Positions 10,511 to 22,539 of a DNA stretch of 64,000 nt are shown here, in pieces. Source of the DNA: Timema cristinae (lineage: Eukaryota > Arthropoda > Insecta > Phasmatodea > Timematidae); NCBI GenBank assembly GCA_039000515.1, contig JBCFYV010000012.1, positions 126,610,132 through 126,674,131 on the forward strand, in the 5' to 3' direction. Below the pieces are notes generated by a model. That model was not told where the DNA came from. It made no database searches and saw only the letters and a list, made by a program, of their open reading frames with translations. The translations under genes and the position numbers were made by a program. Each line of letters starts with the position of its first letter. Within the stretch, counting starts at the first letter, position 1.

Positions 10511-13420
10511 ATGGCATTAACTACTTACTGGCTGCGTGGTATTAACTACTTACTGGCCCATTATATACTGCTGCGTGGCATTAACTACTTACTGACTGCG
10601 TGGCATTAACTACTTACTGACTGCGTGGCATTAACTACTTACTGACTGCGTGGTATTAACTACTTACTGACTGCGTGGTATTAACTACTTACTGGCTGCG
10701 TGGATTAACTACTTACTGCTGCGTGGCATTAACTACTTACTGGCTGCGTGGCATTAACTACTTACTGGCTGCGTGGCATTAACTACTTACTGGACTGCGT
10801 GGCATTAACTACTTACTGACTGCGTGGCATTAACTACTGACATACTGCGTGGCATTAACTACTGGCATACTCGTGGCATTAACTACTTGCATGACTGCGT
10901 GGCATTAACTACTTACTGACTGCGTGGCATTAACTACTTACTGGCTGCGTGGTATTAACTACTTACTGGCATCTGCGTGGCATTAACTACTGACATAATA
11001 CGTGGCATTAACTACTGGCATACTGCGTGGCATTAACTACTGGCATACTGCGTGGCATTAACTACTTATGACTGCGTGGCATTAACTACTTACTGACTGC
11101 GTGGCATTAACTACTTACTGGCTGCGTGGCATTAACTACTTACTGGTGCGTGGCATTAACTACTTATGGCTGCGTGGCATTAACTACTGACATATACGTG
11201 GCATTAACTACAGGCATACTGCGTGGCATTAACTACTTACTGACTGCGTGGCATTAACTACTTACTGACTGCGTGGTATTAATACTTACTGACTGCGTGG
11301 CATAACTACTTACTGACTGCGTGGCATTAACTACTGACATAATACGTGGCATTAACTACTGGCATACTGCGTGGCATTAACTACTTACTGACTGCGTGGC
11401 ATTAACTACTTACTGACTGCGTGGCATTAACTACTTACTGACTGCGTGGCATTAACTACTGACATAATACGTGGCATTAACTACTGCATACTGCGTGGCA
11501 TTAACTACTTACTGACTGCGTGGCATTAACTACTTACTGACTGCGTGGTATTAACTACTTACTGCTGCGTGGATTAACTACTTACTGGCTGCGTGGCATT
11601 AACTACTTACTGGCTGCGTGGCATTAACTACTTACTGACTGCGTGGCATTAACTACTTACTGACTGCGTGGCTTTAACTACTTACTGACTGCGTGGCATT
11701 AACTACTTACTGACTGCGTGGCATTAACTACTTACTGACTGCGTGGTATTAACTACTTACTGGCTGCGTGGTATTAACTACTTACTGGCTGCGTGGCATT
11801 AACTACTTACTGGCTGCGTGGCATTAACTACTTACTGGCTGCGTGGCATTAACTATCTTACTGGCTGCGTGGCATTAACTACTTACTGACTGCGTGGCAT
11901 TAACTACTTACTGACTGCGTGGCATTAACTACTGGCATAATACGTGGCATTAACTACTGGCATACTGCGTGGCATTAACTACTTACTGACTGCGTGGCAT
12001 TAACTACTTACTGACTGCGTGGTATTAACTACTTACTGGCTGCGTGGTATTAACTACTTACTGGCTGCGTGGCATTAACTACTGATCATAATACTGTGCA
12101 TTTAACTACTGGCATACTGCGTGGCATTAACTACTTACTGACTGCGTGGCATTAACTACTGACATAATACGTGGCATTAACTACTGGCATACTGCGTGGC
12201 ATTAACTACTTACTGACTGCGTGGCATTAATACTGACATAATACGTGGCATTAACTACTTACTGGCTGCGTGGTATTAACTACTTACTGGCTGCGTGGCA
12301 TTAACTACTTACTGACTGCGTGGCATTAACTACTTACTGACTGCGTGGCATTAACTACTTACTGGCTGCGTGGTATTAACTACTTACTGACTGCGTGGCA
12401 TTAACTACTTACTGACTGCGTGGCATTAACTACTGACTAATACGTGGCATTAACTACTGGCATACTGCGTGGCATTAACTACTTACTGACTGCGTGGCAT
12501 TAACTACTTACTGACTGCGTGGCATTAACTACTTACTGACTGCGTGGTATTAACTACTTACTGGCTGCGTGGTATTAACTACTTACTGACTGCGTGGCAT
12601 TAACTACTTACTAGCTGCGTGGTATTAACTACTTACTGGCTGCGTGGCATTAACTACTTACGGGCTGCGTGGCATTAACTACTTACTGGCTGCGTGGTAT
12701 TAACTACTTACTGACTGCGTGGCATTAACTACTTACTGACTGCGTGGCATTAATCTACTGACATAATACGTGGCATTAATACTGGCATACTGCGTGGCAT
12801 TAACTACTTACTGACTGCGTGGCATTAACTACTTACTGGCTGCGTGGCATTAACTACTTACTGGCTGCGTGGCATTAACTACTTACTGGCTGCGTGGCAT
12901 TAACTACTTACTGACTGCGTGGCATTAACTACTTACTGACTGCGTGGCATTAACTACTTACTGGCTGCGTGGTATTAACTACTTACTGACTGCGTGGCAT
13001 TAACTACTTACTGACTGCGTGGCATTAACTACTTACTGGCTGCGTGGCATTAACTACTTACTGGCTGCGTGGCATTAACTACTTACTGGCTGCGTGGCAT
13101 TAACTACTTACTGACTGCGTGGCATTAACTACTTACTGGCTGCGTGGCATTAACTACTTACTGACTGCGTGGCATTAACTACTTACTGACTGCGTGGCAT
13201 TAACTACTTACTGGCTGCGTGGCATTAACTACTTACTGGCTGCGTGGCATTAACTACTTACTGGCTGCGTGGCATTAACTACTTACTGACTGCGTGGCAT
13301 TAACTACTTACTGACTGCGTGGCATTAACTACTTACTGACTGCGTGGCATTAACTACTTACTGGCTGCGTGGCATTAACTACTTACTGGCTGCGTGGCAT
13401 TAACTACTGACTACATGGCA
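10511..13420. repeat. 25-bp minisatellite, about 116 copies
   Basis: The main unit is CTGCGTGGCATTAACTACTT plus ACTGA or ACTGG. Two linked variant types recur together: one with GACATAATACG replacing the junction, and one with GGCATACTGCG following it, giving a two-unit block seen at least nine times between 10830 and 12790. The last 600 bp lack this block. It shares the 25-bp length but no sequence with the 4455-7146 array. TAA in every unit keeps all frames closed. Confidence 0.95.
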
Positions 13421-13426
13421 TCTTGA

Positions 13427-13475
13427 GCTGGTTCTATCCAGTCGACCTCATTACACCCTATCTCTATCCTGAGTC
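13427..13475 (-). mobile_element. Single copy of the 46-bp LINE-derived unit
   Basis: CTTGAGCTGGTTCTATCCAG and the following GACCTCATTACACCCTATC match the unit of the arrays at 47612-48716 (same orientation) and 54026-55166 (inverted). It is fused directly to the end of the 25-bp array. The coding orientation of the parent non-LTR ORF is minus. Confidence 0.8.
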
Positions 13476-13479
13476 ACAA

Positions 13480-13575
13480 CCTCCTTCAAATACATTCTCC
13501 CAATGACATCTCTGCTTAACAAGCTGCCTTGTATATTCAGGTTTCCCAACTAAAGTGTTGTGTACACACCACATG
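13480..13575. repeat. Dispersed repeat shared with 18715-18790
   Basis: ACCTCCTTCAAATACATTC and CAGGTTTCCCAACTAAAGTG recur, slightly changed and in the same order, at about 18720-18775. The family is not identified. Confidence 0.65.
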
Positions 13576-13616
13576 ACCTTGATTGTCCTTAATGTGTTTG
13601 TGAATGTATCCGAACC

Positions 13617-13727
13617 ATGAAGTTCTCCATTCTCCTATTTGTTCTCTGTCAATGTCTTATCTTGGCAGAGAATGAGGGATTAGGCTTCACATCTGATGGG
13701 ATTATAGTTTGCATATCCTCAGTATAG
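13617..13727 (+). CDS. 36-codon ORF with a signal-peptide-like start
   Basis: ATG at 13617 opens a 36-codon frame ending in TAG at 13725. The first 17 residues, MKFSILLFVLCQCLILA, have a short charged n-region, a hydrophobic h-region and a small residue before a possible cleavage site ahead of ENEG. The base before the ATG is C and the context is GAACC, acceptable for translation. The rest (ENEGLGFTSDG, then IIVC) is too short for a domain. It could be a first exon of a secreted protein, a micropeptide or chance. No following exon is recognisable, and the surroundings are repeats, so confidence is low. Confidence 0.2.
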   Translation: MKFSILLFVLCQCLILAENEGLGFTSDGIIVCISSV

Positions 13728-13993
13728 TATCTCAAGACAGACGACGAGATAACAACTTACAAACTGACTAACACCAGGCATTGCCTGAATATTACAACCA
13801 TCAGATTGTTTAGAAGTGTTTACATAAACTGAGGATCGTGGTCGAGTGCTCCATTAAAACTTTGGAGAGAGAGAGAGAGAGAGAGTAGGGAGCCCCTTCC
13901 TCTGCATCACAGCAAAGCAGACACCTTTGTCTGCGTGTCCATCAGTCCTTACTATCCCATCATTCAGTGCAAAGGTACAGCCTCTCTTAAAAC
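13728..13993. other. Unique DNA with a (GA)n tract, no gene seen
   Basis: The stretch contains a (GA)n run at about 13865-13885, then GGAGCCCCTTCCTCTG, which also occurs (as GGAGCCCCTAACCCCTTCCT) near 63688. Nothing coding is supported. Confidence 0.5.
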
Positions 13994-14111
13994 ACCATCA
14001 CTCCATTGAATGAACTATAAACAACATCAATCCATTGAATGAACTATAAACAACATCACTCCATTGAATGAACTATAAACAACATCACTCCATTGAATGA
14101 ACTATAAACAA
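13994..14111. repeat. 29-bp minisatellite, 4 copies
   Basis: The unit is CATCACTCCATTGAATGAAC followed by TATAAACAA. Four consecutive units differ by single bases and run directly into the next SINE. Confidence 0.9.
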
Positions 14112-14290
14112 GTCATTTGGTGGTCAAACGTTCTAAGACGCAACTCTGGCAGTGGGCTGGACAGACGATGACGGGAATCTTGAGGTTCGAGTCCCGGTTG
14201 GGTGTAGAGGATGGGTTTGTATAAATGGTTTCCCAATCTTTCTCTCAGGTCAAACTCCAAACAGAGTATCGTAATTAGTTGGCCTACAAC
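14112..14290 (+). mobile_element. tRNA-derived SINE
   Basis: The head reads TGGTGGTCAAACGTTCTAAG with a B box AGGTTCGAGTCCCGG near 14182, followed by a pyrimidine-rich body (GGTTTCCCAATCTTTCTCTC). The 3' end is missing. Confidence 0.7.
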
Positions 14291-14320
14291 TGAGATGCGT
14301 TGAAAAATTAGAATCAAAAT

Positions 14321-15270
14321 ATTCCTTTGTATCCGGGGCATCTCTTTTTATCCGGGGCATCCCTTTGTATCCGGGGCATCCCTTTGTATCCGGGCATCCC
14401 TTTGTATCCAGGGCATCCCTTTGTATCCGGGGCATCCTTTGTATCCGGGCATCCCTTTGTATCTAGGGCATCTCTTTTTATCCGGGGCATCCCTTTGTAT
14501 CCAGGGCATCCCTTTGTATCCGGGGCATCCCTTTGTATCCGGGCATCCCTTTGTATCCGGGCATCCCTTTGTATCCAGGGCATCCTTTGTATCCGGGGCA
14601 TCCCTTTGTATCCGGGCATCCCTTTGTATCTAGGGCATCTCTTTTTATCCGGGGCATCCCTTTGTATCCAGGGCATCCTTTGTATCCGGGGCATCCCTTT
14701 GTATCCGGGCATCCCTTTGTATCCGGGCATCCCTTTGTATCCAGGGCATCCCTTTGTATCCGGGGCATCCTTTTTATCCGGGGCATCCCTTTGTATCCAG
14801 GGCATCCCTTTGTATCTGGGGCATCTCTTTGTATCCAGGGCATCCCTTTGTATCCGGGCATCCCTTTGTATCTAGGGCATCTCTTTTTATCCGGGGCATC
14901 CCTTTGTATCCAGGGCATCCCTTTGTATCCGGGGCATCCCTTTGTATCCGGGCATCCCTTTGTATCTAGGGCATCTCTTTTTATCGGGCATCCCTTTGTA
15001 TCCAGGGCATCCCTTTGTATCCGGGGTATCCCTTTGTATCCGGGGCATCCCTTTGTATCCGGGGCATCCCTTTGTATCCGGGGCATCCCTTTGTATCCAG
15101 GGCATCCCTTTGTATCCGGGCATCCCTTTGTAACCAGGGCATCCCTTTGTAACCAGGGCATCCCTTTGTATCCGGGGCATCCCTTTGTATCCAGGGCATC
15201 CCTTTGTAACCAGGGCATCCCTTTGTATCCGGGGCATCCCTTTGTATCCGGGCATCCCTTTGTATGTAGG
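14321..15270. repeat. 19-bp minisatellite, about 50 copies
   Basis: The unit is GGGGCATCCCTTTGTATCC, with frequent loss of one G (18 bp) and variants TTTTTAT, TATCTAG and TAACCAG. Blocks of six to eight units recur (around 14460, 14640 and 14880), again implying segmental duplication. Both strands are open in several phases, so the frames of up to 282 codons are artefacts. Confidence 0.95.
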
Positions 15271-15831
15271 AAATCCTGACGATTCAAAGAACTTGGGGCA
15301 GTGTCACTTTGGGATTCCCCTTTCACACAAGATAATCAACTCAATCTTTATGCTTTATTTATTATAATTAACGTAATATTAAAACTACATACACAAGGAA
15401 AAAAGAAGACAAAATGGTTCCATAAAATGTTCTTCTATAAACGAGAAATATTTGTGTCTTGGGGTGAAATGTGTCCTCTACCCCCTCCAGGGGTTGACCC
15501 GCGTTGAGCAGGTGACAACGTCGAATGTCCTCTTGTTGTGACAACACCCCCCTCCCCTCTAAGGACGTCAATTCAGTCCACACAATAGTGTGCACGCGTC
15601 CCCATTATATCCCACTCCAGCTAGTTGTGTAACCGGCCGAACAGATGACGCTAGTGGTGTTCTACACTCGCGATAATAGGCGTATCTTGACCCTCATTAG
15701 GCTGGCCTGAGAGAGAAGAGCCGCTTTTTGTTGGGAATTGATGCACACGTTGTATACACATGAGTGCATATGAAGGTCCTACATATGATGGGGTTAACGT
15801 TCCACGTAAAACATCGCCGGGACTGGGAGGG
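15271..15831. other. Unique DNA, no gene recognised
   Basis: Short open frames on both strands (15301-15507 plus, 15368-15595 minus) overlap each other and have no recognisable domain. I see no tandem array or SINE head here. Confidence 0.5.
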
Positions 15832-16280
15832 ATTACTGGCCAGAAGTCAGGGGTGTGAGGGGATTTTGGGCCAGAAGTCAGGGTGTGAGGGGATTGCAGG
15901 TCAGAAGTCAGTGTGTGAAGGATTGCTGGCCAGAAGTCAGGAGTGTGATGGGATTGTGGGCCAGAAGTCAGGGGTGTGATGGGATTGCTGGCCAGAAGTC
16001 AGGGGTGGATGGGATTGCTGGTCAGAAGTCAGGAGTGTGAGGGGATTGTGGGTCAGAAGTCAGGGTTGGAGGGATTGTGGGTCAGAAGTCAGGGTTGGAG
16101 GGGATTGCGGGCCAGAAGCCAGGGTTGGAGGGGATTGTGGGTCAGAAGTCAGGGTTGGAGGGGATTGCGGACCAGAAGCCAGGGTTGGAGGGGATTGCTG
16201 ACCCGAAGCCAGGGTTGGAGGGGATTACGGGTCAGAAGTCAGGTGTGTGAAGGGATTGCGGGCCAGAAGTCAAGAGTGTG
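15832..16280. repeat. About 30-bp minisatellite, 15 copies
   Basis: The unit is built on CCAGAAGTCAGGGTTGGAGG and GGATTGCGGG, with lengths of 28 to 31 bp. The first half carries GTGTGA and the second half GTTGGA, so the array splits into two sub-families. Confidence 0.92.
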
Positions 16281-16773
16281 GGTGTGGTATTGAACGATCA
16301 GCCAGAACACATTCCCATCTTGTAAGGTGAGGTTGTGCTCGCCGGCCAGATAAGTGAAGTAGTATTTAACAAGGACATGTGATTTGTACTTGCAAATATT
16401 GCACACCAGCCCAGGAATGAACTCCGGACCAGCGCGGCTACTTCATTACTTGAAGGACTCGATTGGAAGCGAACCAGGTTCCTCTGTGCGTGTAATCGTT
16501 CTTCCTAAAACAGTTGGTCGAATGTTACCTCATGAAGTAGCTGGCTAATTCCCACATGTCCTCCTCCTGCTAACATCCAGGACTTGATATCTCAATTGAA
16601 CATATGTTGTGATAGACACGCTACTCTGTGTCTGACCGGGCCTCAATGAAGACATCAGAGAGGAAGCGGTCTGCTTGATGGAGGGAGCAGTTCCGTTTCT
16701 TCTGACGTACGAAACATTTCAAACTTTGTCTGGACAAGAGGACTTTCCTGGTGCCTCGCACAGCAATGTGGCA
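16281..16773. other. Unique DNA, no gene recognised
   Basis: No array, SINE head or recognisable coding sequence. Minus-strand frames ending near 16621 begin inside the following 11-bp repeat. Confidence 0.5.
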
Positions 16774-16842
16774 TGAGGCAAGCACGAGGCAAGTATGAGG
16801 CAAGCACGAGGCAAACATGAGGCAAGCATGAGGCAAGCATGG
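16774..16842. repeat. 11-bp minisatellite, about 6 copies
   Basis: The unit is GAGGCAAGCAT, with C/T changes. It abuts the next array with no gap. Confidence 0.88.
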
Positions 16843-17659
16843 GATAAATACATCCTCAGCAACATCCTTTATGGGATAAATACACGCTCAGTAACATCCC
16901 TTATGGGATAAATACACGCTCAGTAACATTCTTTATGGGATAAATACACGCTCAGCAACATCCTTTATGGGATAAATACACGCTCAGCAACATCCTTTAT
17001 GGGATAAATACACCCTCAGCAACATCCTTTATGGGATAAATACACGCTCAGTAACATCCCTTATGGGATAAATACACGCTCAGTAACATCCCTTATGGGA
17101 TAAATACACGCTCAGTAACATTCTTTATGGGATAAATACACGCTCAGCAACATCCTTTATGGGATAAATACACGCTCAGTAACATCCTTTATGGGATAAA
17201 TACACGCTCAGTAACATCCCTTATGGGATAAATACACGTTCAGTAACATCCCTTATGGGATAAATACACGCTCAGTAACATTCTTTATGGGATAAATACA
17301 CGCTCAGTAACATCCTTTATGGGATAAATACACACTCAGTAACATCCCTTATGGGATAAATACACGCTCAGTAACATCCCTTATGGGATAAATACACGCT
17401 CAGCAACATCCTTTATGGGATAAATACACGCTCAGTAACATCCCTTATGGGGTAAATACACGCTCAGCAACATCCTTTATGGGATAAATACACGCTCAGT
17501 AACATCCCTTATGGGATAAATACACGCTCAGCAACATCCTTTATGGGATAAATACACGCTCAGTAACATCCCTTATGGGATAAATACACGCTCAGCAACA
17601 TCCTTTATGGGATAAATACACGCTCAGTAACATCCCTTATAGGATAAATACACCCTCAG
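16841..17659. repeat. 32-bp minisatellite, about 26 copies
   Basis: The unit is GGGATAAATACACGCTCAGT followed by AACATCCCTTAT, with AGCAACATCC and AACATTC variants. There are no indels, in contrast with several neighbouring arrays. Variant order repeats every two to five units. Confidence 0.96.
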
Positions 17660-18714
17660 AAAATTATCTCACACATGGATAAAGCTGACGATGTATCTAG
17701 TCAGTCTAATGAGGGAGAGAATTGTCATTTATTTCTCCAAGCGAATCTCACAACAATTTCTTTCAGATACACGCGTGGTGCGATTTAGCTCAAATTATTT
17801 GTTGTATTCATTTTAACACTAGGCCTAACTTGCATAAAGAGAATACCGTACCTTACTGTTTCTCCTTCGAAATGAAATTAGTGTATTTCGTTTAAGATGA
17901 GAAAATGATGGCCTTGGAAAATTTAGTGTTAAATTTGGAGCAAAGTGAAATAATAACCATACGTTTAAAATGATATGTAAATATGTATATTAGTGTCAAA
18001 TAGGTCATTTTCTCGATCAGTGCGAGAAGGAATTATATTTTTCTGACTAAAAAAACTAAATTAACGAGAATCTCTGAGTGAATAGGCCTAAATATAGTCT
18101 GTTGTGTTTATGTGCGAAAAGTATGAGGTGTTCTAAACTATCTAAGGATTTCTTGAAGTGGATACTAACATCTTTTGAGTTGTATTTGTGTTTGTAGGCT
18201 TGAGTTTGTGTGTAAATAATATTGCTATCTGAAATCAGTCTCTCTTCACAACATTTAGAAATATGTTTGAGTGTATGATATTGATTTAACTTTAAATCGT
18301 CGGTTGTAAGTTGATACTAGGAGTTCTTCTTGCTCTGGATGATGCAGAGTTCTTTCTCAGACATTTTCTTTAAATTGCTTGTGACACAGCACAAAACTTT
18401 CTTCCCACTTGCACTGCACTGCACAATTTTCTTTTGTATCACGTGTTCTAATTAGGTTCAGGTCTAATTGAATAACCTTTCTCTGTTCGGAAGCTGCCAC
18501 AAACAAGGTGTGAATAATGCTTCTATTGTGTCAAAGCGCTGGTCGATCATCGGTGGAACAGATATTTGAAACAATTTTAAAATTGAAAAATCAACACTGG
18601 TTTCTTATTCTAGACATAAAACTCTTGTGGGGTGAAGTTAACTAACTCTCTAGTCTTAAGGAACTGAAGAGTTCAAGGTCACCAGAACGTAATCTCTCCA
18701 TTCAACCCTAACCT
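17660..18714. other. AT-rich unique DNA, no gene seen
   Basis: About 1 kb without a tandem array, SINE or credible open frame. Confidence 0.55.
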
Positions 18715-18790
18715 GACACACAACCTTCTTCAAATACATCCTTCCATTGTATCTTCAGGTTTCCCAACTAAAATGTTGTTTACACTCCTG
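18715..18790. repeat. Dispersed repeat, partner of 13480-13575
   Basis: ACCTTCTTCAAATACATCC and CAGGTTTCCCAACTAAAATG match the stretch at 13490-13550 in order and orientation. The origin is unknown. Confidence 0.6.
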
Positions 18791-18969
18791 ATAGCATATG
18801 TACAGTTTGGTACATGTTCATCCTCATGATAAAGTTATACATCCCAACTTGAAATATTGCTCTATATTTAACCAGGAGTTAGCGGAATAAACGTCAAGCT
18901 CATCTATTCTAGCTTGATGGTGATTATAATATTGAGGTTCGAATACCAAGTAGGTGTCCTTTCATTTAT

Positions 18970-19195
18970 TTGTGTTCGGTATTTAACGTGAGCTGATTAA
19001 ATCAGCACACGACTTATAAACTAACTTAAATCTAGAACAGACACAACATCTTGGCCCCGACCGTTAATTCATCACTGTGTGAAGGGAAATCTCCCATTTA
19101 GCCAATGATACATTTCGGTCCTGCTGGGAGTCGAACCTGGAAACCTTAACTCAGTAGACAGACACGCTACCGACTGAACTAAAGTGTCGGAACAT
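18970..19195 (-). mobile_element. tRNA-derived SINE, second family, minus strand
   Basis: On the minus strand the tRNA-like head starts near 19195, with A-box-like TTAGTTCAGTCGGTAGCG and B box AGGTTCGACTCCCAG (plus strand CTGGGAGTCGAACCT near 19124). The body (plus strand TCAGCACACGACTTATAAAC, then TAACTTAAATCTAGAACAG) is shared with about 43740-43830, showing a family distinct from the one with the GGGTAGTAAGACG end. Confidence 0.75.
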
Positions 19196-19663
19196 CATGA
19201 TTACTATGGGTGGTTTTATCTCCCAAATAGTTTTCCTTTCTCCTCAAAACCAATACTTCCTCATCCTGACATCGTTTAACTGGAGTAGCGCACGCTGGTG
19301 ATGGGACACAGTCCAGAAATACCCACTGTCGTTAAAGTGTTAATTAACCAAAGTTATTAGCGCACCGGATTATTATTATCTTGTTTATTTGAGGTATTTA
19401 AGGTGCACTGTATGAACCGACTGATTATATAACCACACGAGAATTTCTATGAGCAAGAGCGAAAGGGCTTGCCAATATTGCCAGAAAGCTATTTCACCTT
19501 AGAGTCCAGTTTTCCTTAACACGCCACAATCGACATGAGACAGACGGCCTTACTTCCCCTCCGAAGGAAGTTGTGCTACGGATTGTTAACACTCTAGAAA
19601 ACTCAATCGACCCCCGACTTGGTTTGAACCAGAACCTCAAATTACTAATTAACCTTCATATCT
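19196..19663. other. Unique DNA plus a dispersed repeat fragment
   Basis: Positions about 19505-19580 (minus) match 53030-53105 (plus): CAACTTCCTTCGGAGGGGAA is common to both. No gene is seen. A TTTATTTGAGGTA segment near 19384 matches 43721, the outer end of the second SINE family. Confidence 0.55.
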
Positions 19664-19972
19664 AGTAAGCAATCACACAGATACCTCAACTATAAACCCA
19701 ATGTCCGTTCATAGTCTAGTCAACCAATCACACAGAACTACCCTCAGAACTAATTAAACCCCAATGTCCGCTTCATGTCTAGTCAACCAATCACACAGAA
19801 CTACCCTCAGAACTAATTAAACCCCAATGTCCGCTTCATGTCTAGTCAACCAATCACACAGAACTACCCTCAGAACTAATTAAACCCCAATGTCCGCTTC
19901 ATAGTCTAGTCAACCAATCACACAGAACTACCCTCAGAACTAATTAAACCCCAATGTCCGCTTCAATGTCTA
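19664..19972. repeat. 63-bp minisatellite, 5 copies
   Basis: The unit begins CAACCAATCACACAGAACTA and includes TAATTAAACCCCAATGTCCG. The first copy is the most diverged and the later four are nearly identical. Confidence 0.93.
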
Positions 19973-20214
19973 GTTCTCACTGCTCTTGACCGTGGACAGG
20001 CCCATATGCTGCTCTAGATTGAGCCGTTATTTGGCCGGGGCACAGGCACCAGGTGCCGGGTGCCCGACAGTCCGTGGAAAACAGGCTCTATTACTCGCTG
20101 TGGTAACCTGGAGGTCGCGATTGCCAATCCCGGTTGGGACGGTGGGTTTTTCATTTTCTATTTCATAACTTTTACTAATTGTTCACGCATTTAATTTCAC
20201 TAATTGATACAAAT

Positions 20215-20390
20215 TGAGGGAGGTATAACTTATAAGATATGTCCCCACATTTGTGTAAAGAGAGATTGGAAAATAATTGAGGAAAACACACCTTAAATAC
20301 ATCAGGTAAGTATTAAAGGCCCGATCTCAACGTCATATTGCGAGACTGGTGCCTTAGACCATTCAACCACCAGAGATCCTTATAGACCCC
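20215..20390 (-). mobile_element. SINE copy, minus strand
   Basis: The plus strand ends with CCTTAGACCATTCAACCACC, the complement of a tRNA-like head with A box; the B-box complement lies near 20310. The body has the expected TTTGTGTAAAGAGAGATTGG block. Confidence 0.7.
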
Positions 20391-20744
20391 AAAATTCAGT
20401 CGTACGGGATTGTAAGCTCAACCAAGATCAATGCGAGTCTAACGCCTTTGACCACTTAGTCATTGTGTAGGTAAGTGTACTTACGTCCTTTTAGTTGGTC
20501 GAACTCAACCCCCTTTCCCCCCCCCCCCCCACCTGTTAAAGGAGTGCTCCCGGGATTAATCACTCTGACAGGGTACTATTAAATAACAATTAGTAGAGTT
20601 AATTGACTTCATCAGGCCTAGTGAGACGAGGCGAGAACATCCCACAGTTCAGAGGAAATAGAGGGATGGACATTACCTCATTTCTTGTTTTGTTTGAACA
20701 GTGTTCTCCCCTTGGAGTATTACTACCCGTCCAATATATTACAC
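20391..20744. other. Unique DNA with a C-run, no gene seen
   Basis: A run of C occurs near 20517-20531. A degenerate minus-strand tRNA-like head may lie at about 20405-20470, but I could not confirm both boxes. Confidence 0.4.
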
Positions 20745-20950
20745 TACACCAGCAGATGACGGGGAGATCGAGGTTCAAATCTCGGTCGGGTCTACTGAAG
20801 GTGATTTATCCTGATTGGTTTCCCGCTCTCCCTCCACGCACGCGGGTACACTTCCTATGAAACGCTTCCCTCATCATCCCTACCCCATTAGAGTAATTAT
20901 CATATTATGCGTACAACCTGACCAGGTAGTAAGACGCGTTGATAAAAAAA
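20745..20950 (+). mobile_element. tRNA-derived SINE, 5' part diverged
   Basis: The B box GAGGTTCAAATCTCGGTCG near 20769 is followed by a body with CTCCACGCACGCGGGTACAC and the 3' end GGTAGTAAGACGCGTTG. It is the same family as 40180 and 57508. Confidence 0.75.
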
Positions 20951-21785
20951 GAGGAGTTTAGTTAACATTATTTTCCTTCGTGAGTAAAAAATATTATACT
21001 TTAAAAAACTGTTGTTAAAAAATAGTGATACTCTACCAGAAATCAATTTTGAGCTCAAACAAAATCTTTTTTACGTAAAACTATTAACACAAAGAAAGTG
21101 ACCTATATTTGGTAAATTGAAAAAAAGCTAACAAAAAACAAACAAGGCTTCTATCAATATTGGTAAAAATATAGGATAAAAGACCCCTTCGAGTTAAGGC
21201 CGAGTTAAGGAGAAGGATCGATTAAATGAGGGGACGTCGTCATCAAGGACAATGAAGTGTGATGAAGCCGGGCCGGCCTAGCTCCGTGTCACGGGTACAG
21301 GGTTCGACTACCATACCTAGGATATCTGGAGGATCTTAGGAGGTATTTTACTGCGCCCACTCCTCTTCACAGTGTTGTCCCAGACTCGGGGAACCTCGCA
21401 ATAGAGAGGTCAGGCGGTGAAAATAACACAAAACCCATGTTCGGTCCGGGTACAGTCCGGACGAAAACCTCTTCTCCGTACCCGTGGTGCCCTGACCGGG
21501 ATCAGACTGACACCCTCCAGGTGAACTCCAGACTAGAATCCTAGTCCCAACCGGAGTAGAAGCCTCCGAACCCGTTGCAGCCTACTGCACATCCAAAAAT
21601 AGACTCCCAGATCAAATCTCGCCGGGGGCAAATCACTCACAAATATATCGCTGAAGTCTAAGCTAGAAGACTGCGCAGACCGTGTGCGCAGGAGTCGAGG
21701 ACAGTGTCGGCTATTTTACCATTTTTAATATTTGTGGATGGGAATCAAACTGTGTATTAAAAGACATAACCATTTTATATCAAGA
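20951..21785. other. Unique DNA, AT-rich then GC-rich, no gene seen
   Basis: Positions 20951-21190 are A-rich; 21230-21720 are GC-rich with a B-box-like GGGTTCGACTACC near 21299. No A box or reading frame supports a gene. Confidence 0.45.
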
Positions 21786-22110
21786 CTCGCTTTGCTCGTT
21801 GGGGGCTCAGCCCCAAAGCCCCCAGTGGGTTTTCTTTGCAAGTGGATGGAAACTTATGTAATTATAGAGCCTTTTTTTAAAAAATAGATCTTACCGTTTA
21901 GCCACAAGAGACCTCCAAAGAAATGTCCGCACCGATTTTAAAGTTGCTCCACCATTTTGAATTTTTTTTCGGGATTTTTTTAACCTTTTGGAATTTTCCC
22001 GTCGGTTACAGGCTAGAAGCTCTAAGTTTGCCAAATGTCAAGTTTCTATCTCATCTGTAAGTGGGTGAACACTAATGTCAGCGAGTGAGTCAGCCGTGTG
22101 GCTTTATAGT
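21786..22110. repeat. Dispersed repeat with GC-rich hairpin
   Basis: CTCGCTTTGCTCGTTGGGGG is followed by CTCAGCCCC, so GGGGCTCAGCCCC can fold back on itself. The next 170 bp, including TTTTCTTTGCAAGTGGATG and TACCGTTTAGCCACAAGAGA, match 59997-60205. This copy carries an extra segment of about 85 bp (about 21958-22040) that the other lacks. It resembles the ends of DNA transposons, but no transposase is present and the family is unknown. Confidence 0.7.
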
Positions 22111-22339
22111 AAAGTGAAAGTGATTAATTAAAGCCTAAGAAGAATCTGTTTGTACTGGAAAGTAGCAGTTCTACCTTGGCTGATTACACTATGGCCCTAT
22201 TCTAGAAGTTCCGCCATAGTGGAACCAAGCAAGGTAAGCTTACTGGCTTTCAGGGCAGAGGAGAGTTACCCAGACAAGTTTGAACCACGGGGTCTCCATT
22301 TTATTTGATTCAATCAGTGTTTGTTACCCGCTCCGGCCA

Positions 22340-22480
22340 GTACGCTGAATACACTTCAAGCTTGTCAAGTCTAATTTGCTGTCGGCGGGGAAGTCTGGGT
22401 TCGAATTCCAGCCGAATGTATGAAAGTGTTTTCCCCTAAATGAGTTCTCACTCTCTCTTGACGCAAATGTGTGTATAAAG
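22340..22480 (+). mobile_element. SINE fragment
   Basis: The B box CTGGGTTCGAATTCCAGCCG near 22400 is followed by TTTTCCCCTAAATGAG and TTGACGCAAATGTG, the family body. The 3' end is replaced by the start of the Harbinger element region. Confidence 0.65.
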
Positions 22481-22539
22481 CCACGTACGGACGGTGCGCA
22501 GCAGCTCGCTTCGCACGCCTCGCTCCGCACTTCGCACGC

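Noticed and set aside
14478..15326. 282-codon minus frame and 248-codon plus frame in the 19-bp array
   Set aside because: Same cause: a short unit without stops read through all phases on both strands.
19115..19195. tRNA gene on minus strand
   Set aside because: A and B boxes are good, but the acceptor stem does not pair and the flank matches a second SINE family at 43715-43950.
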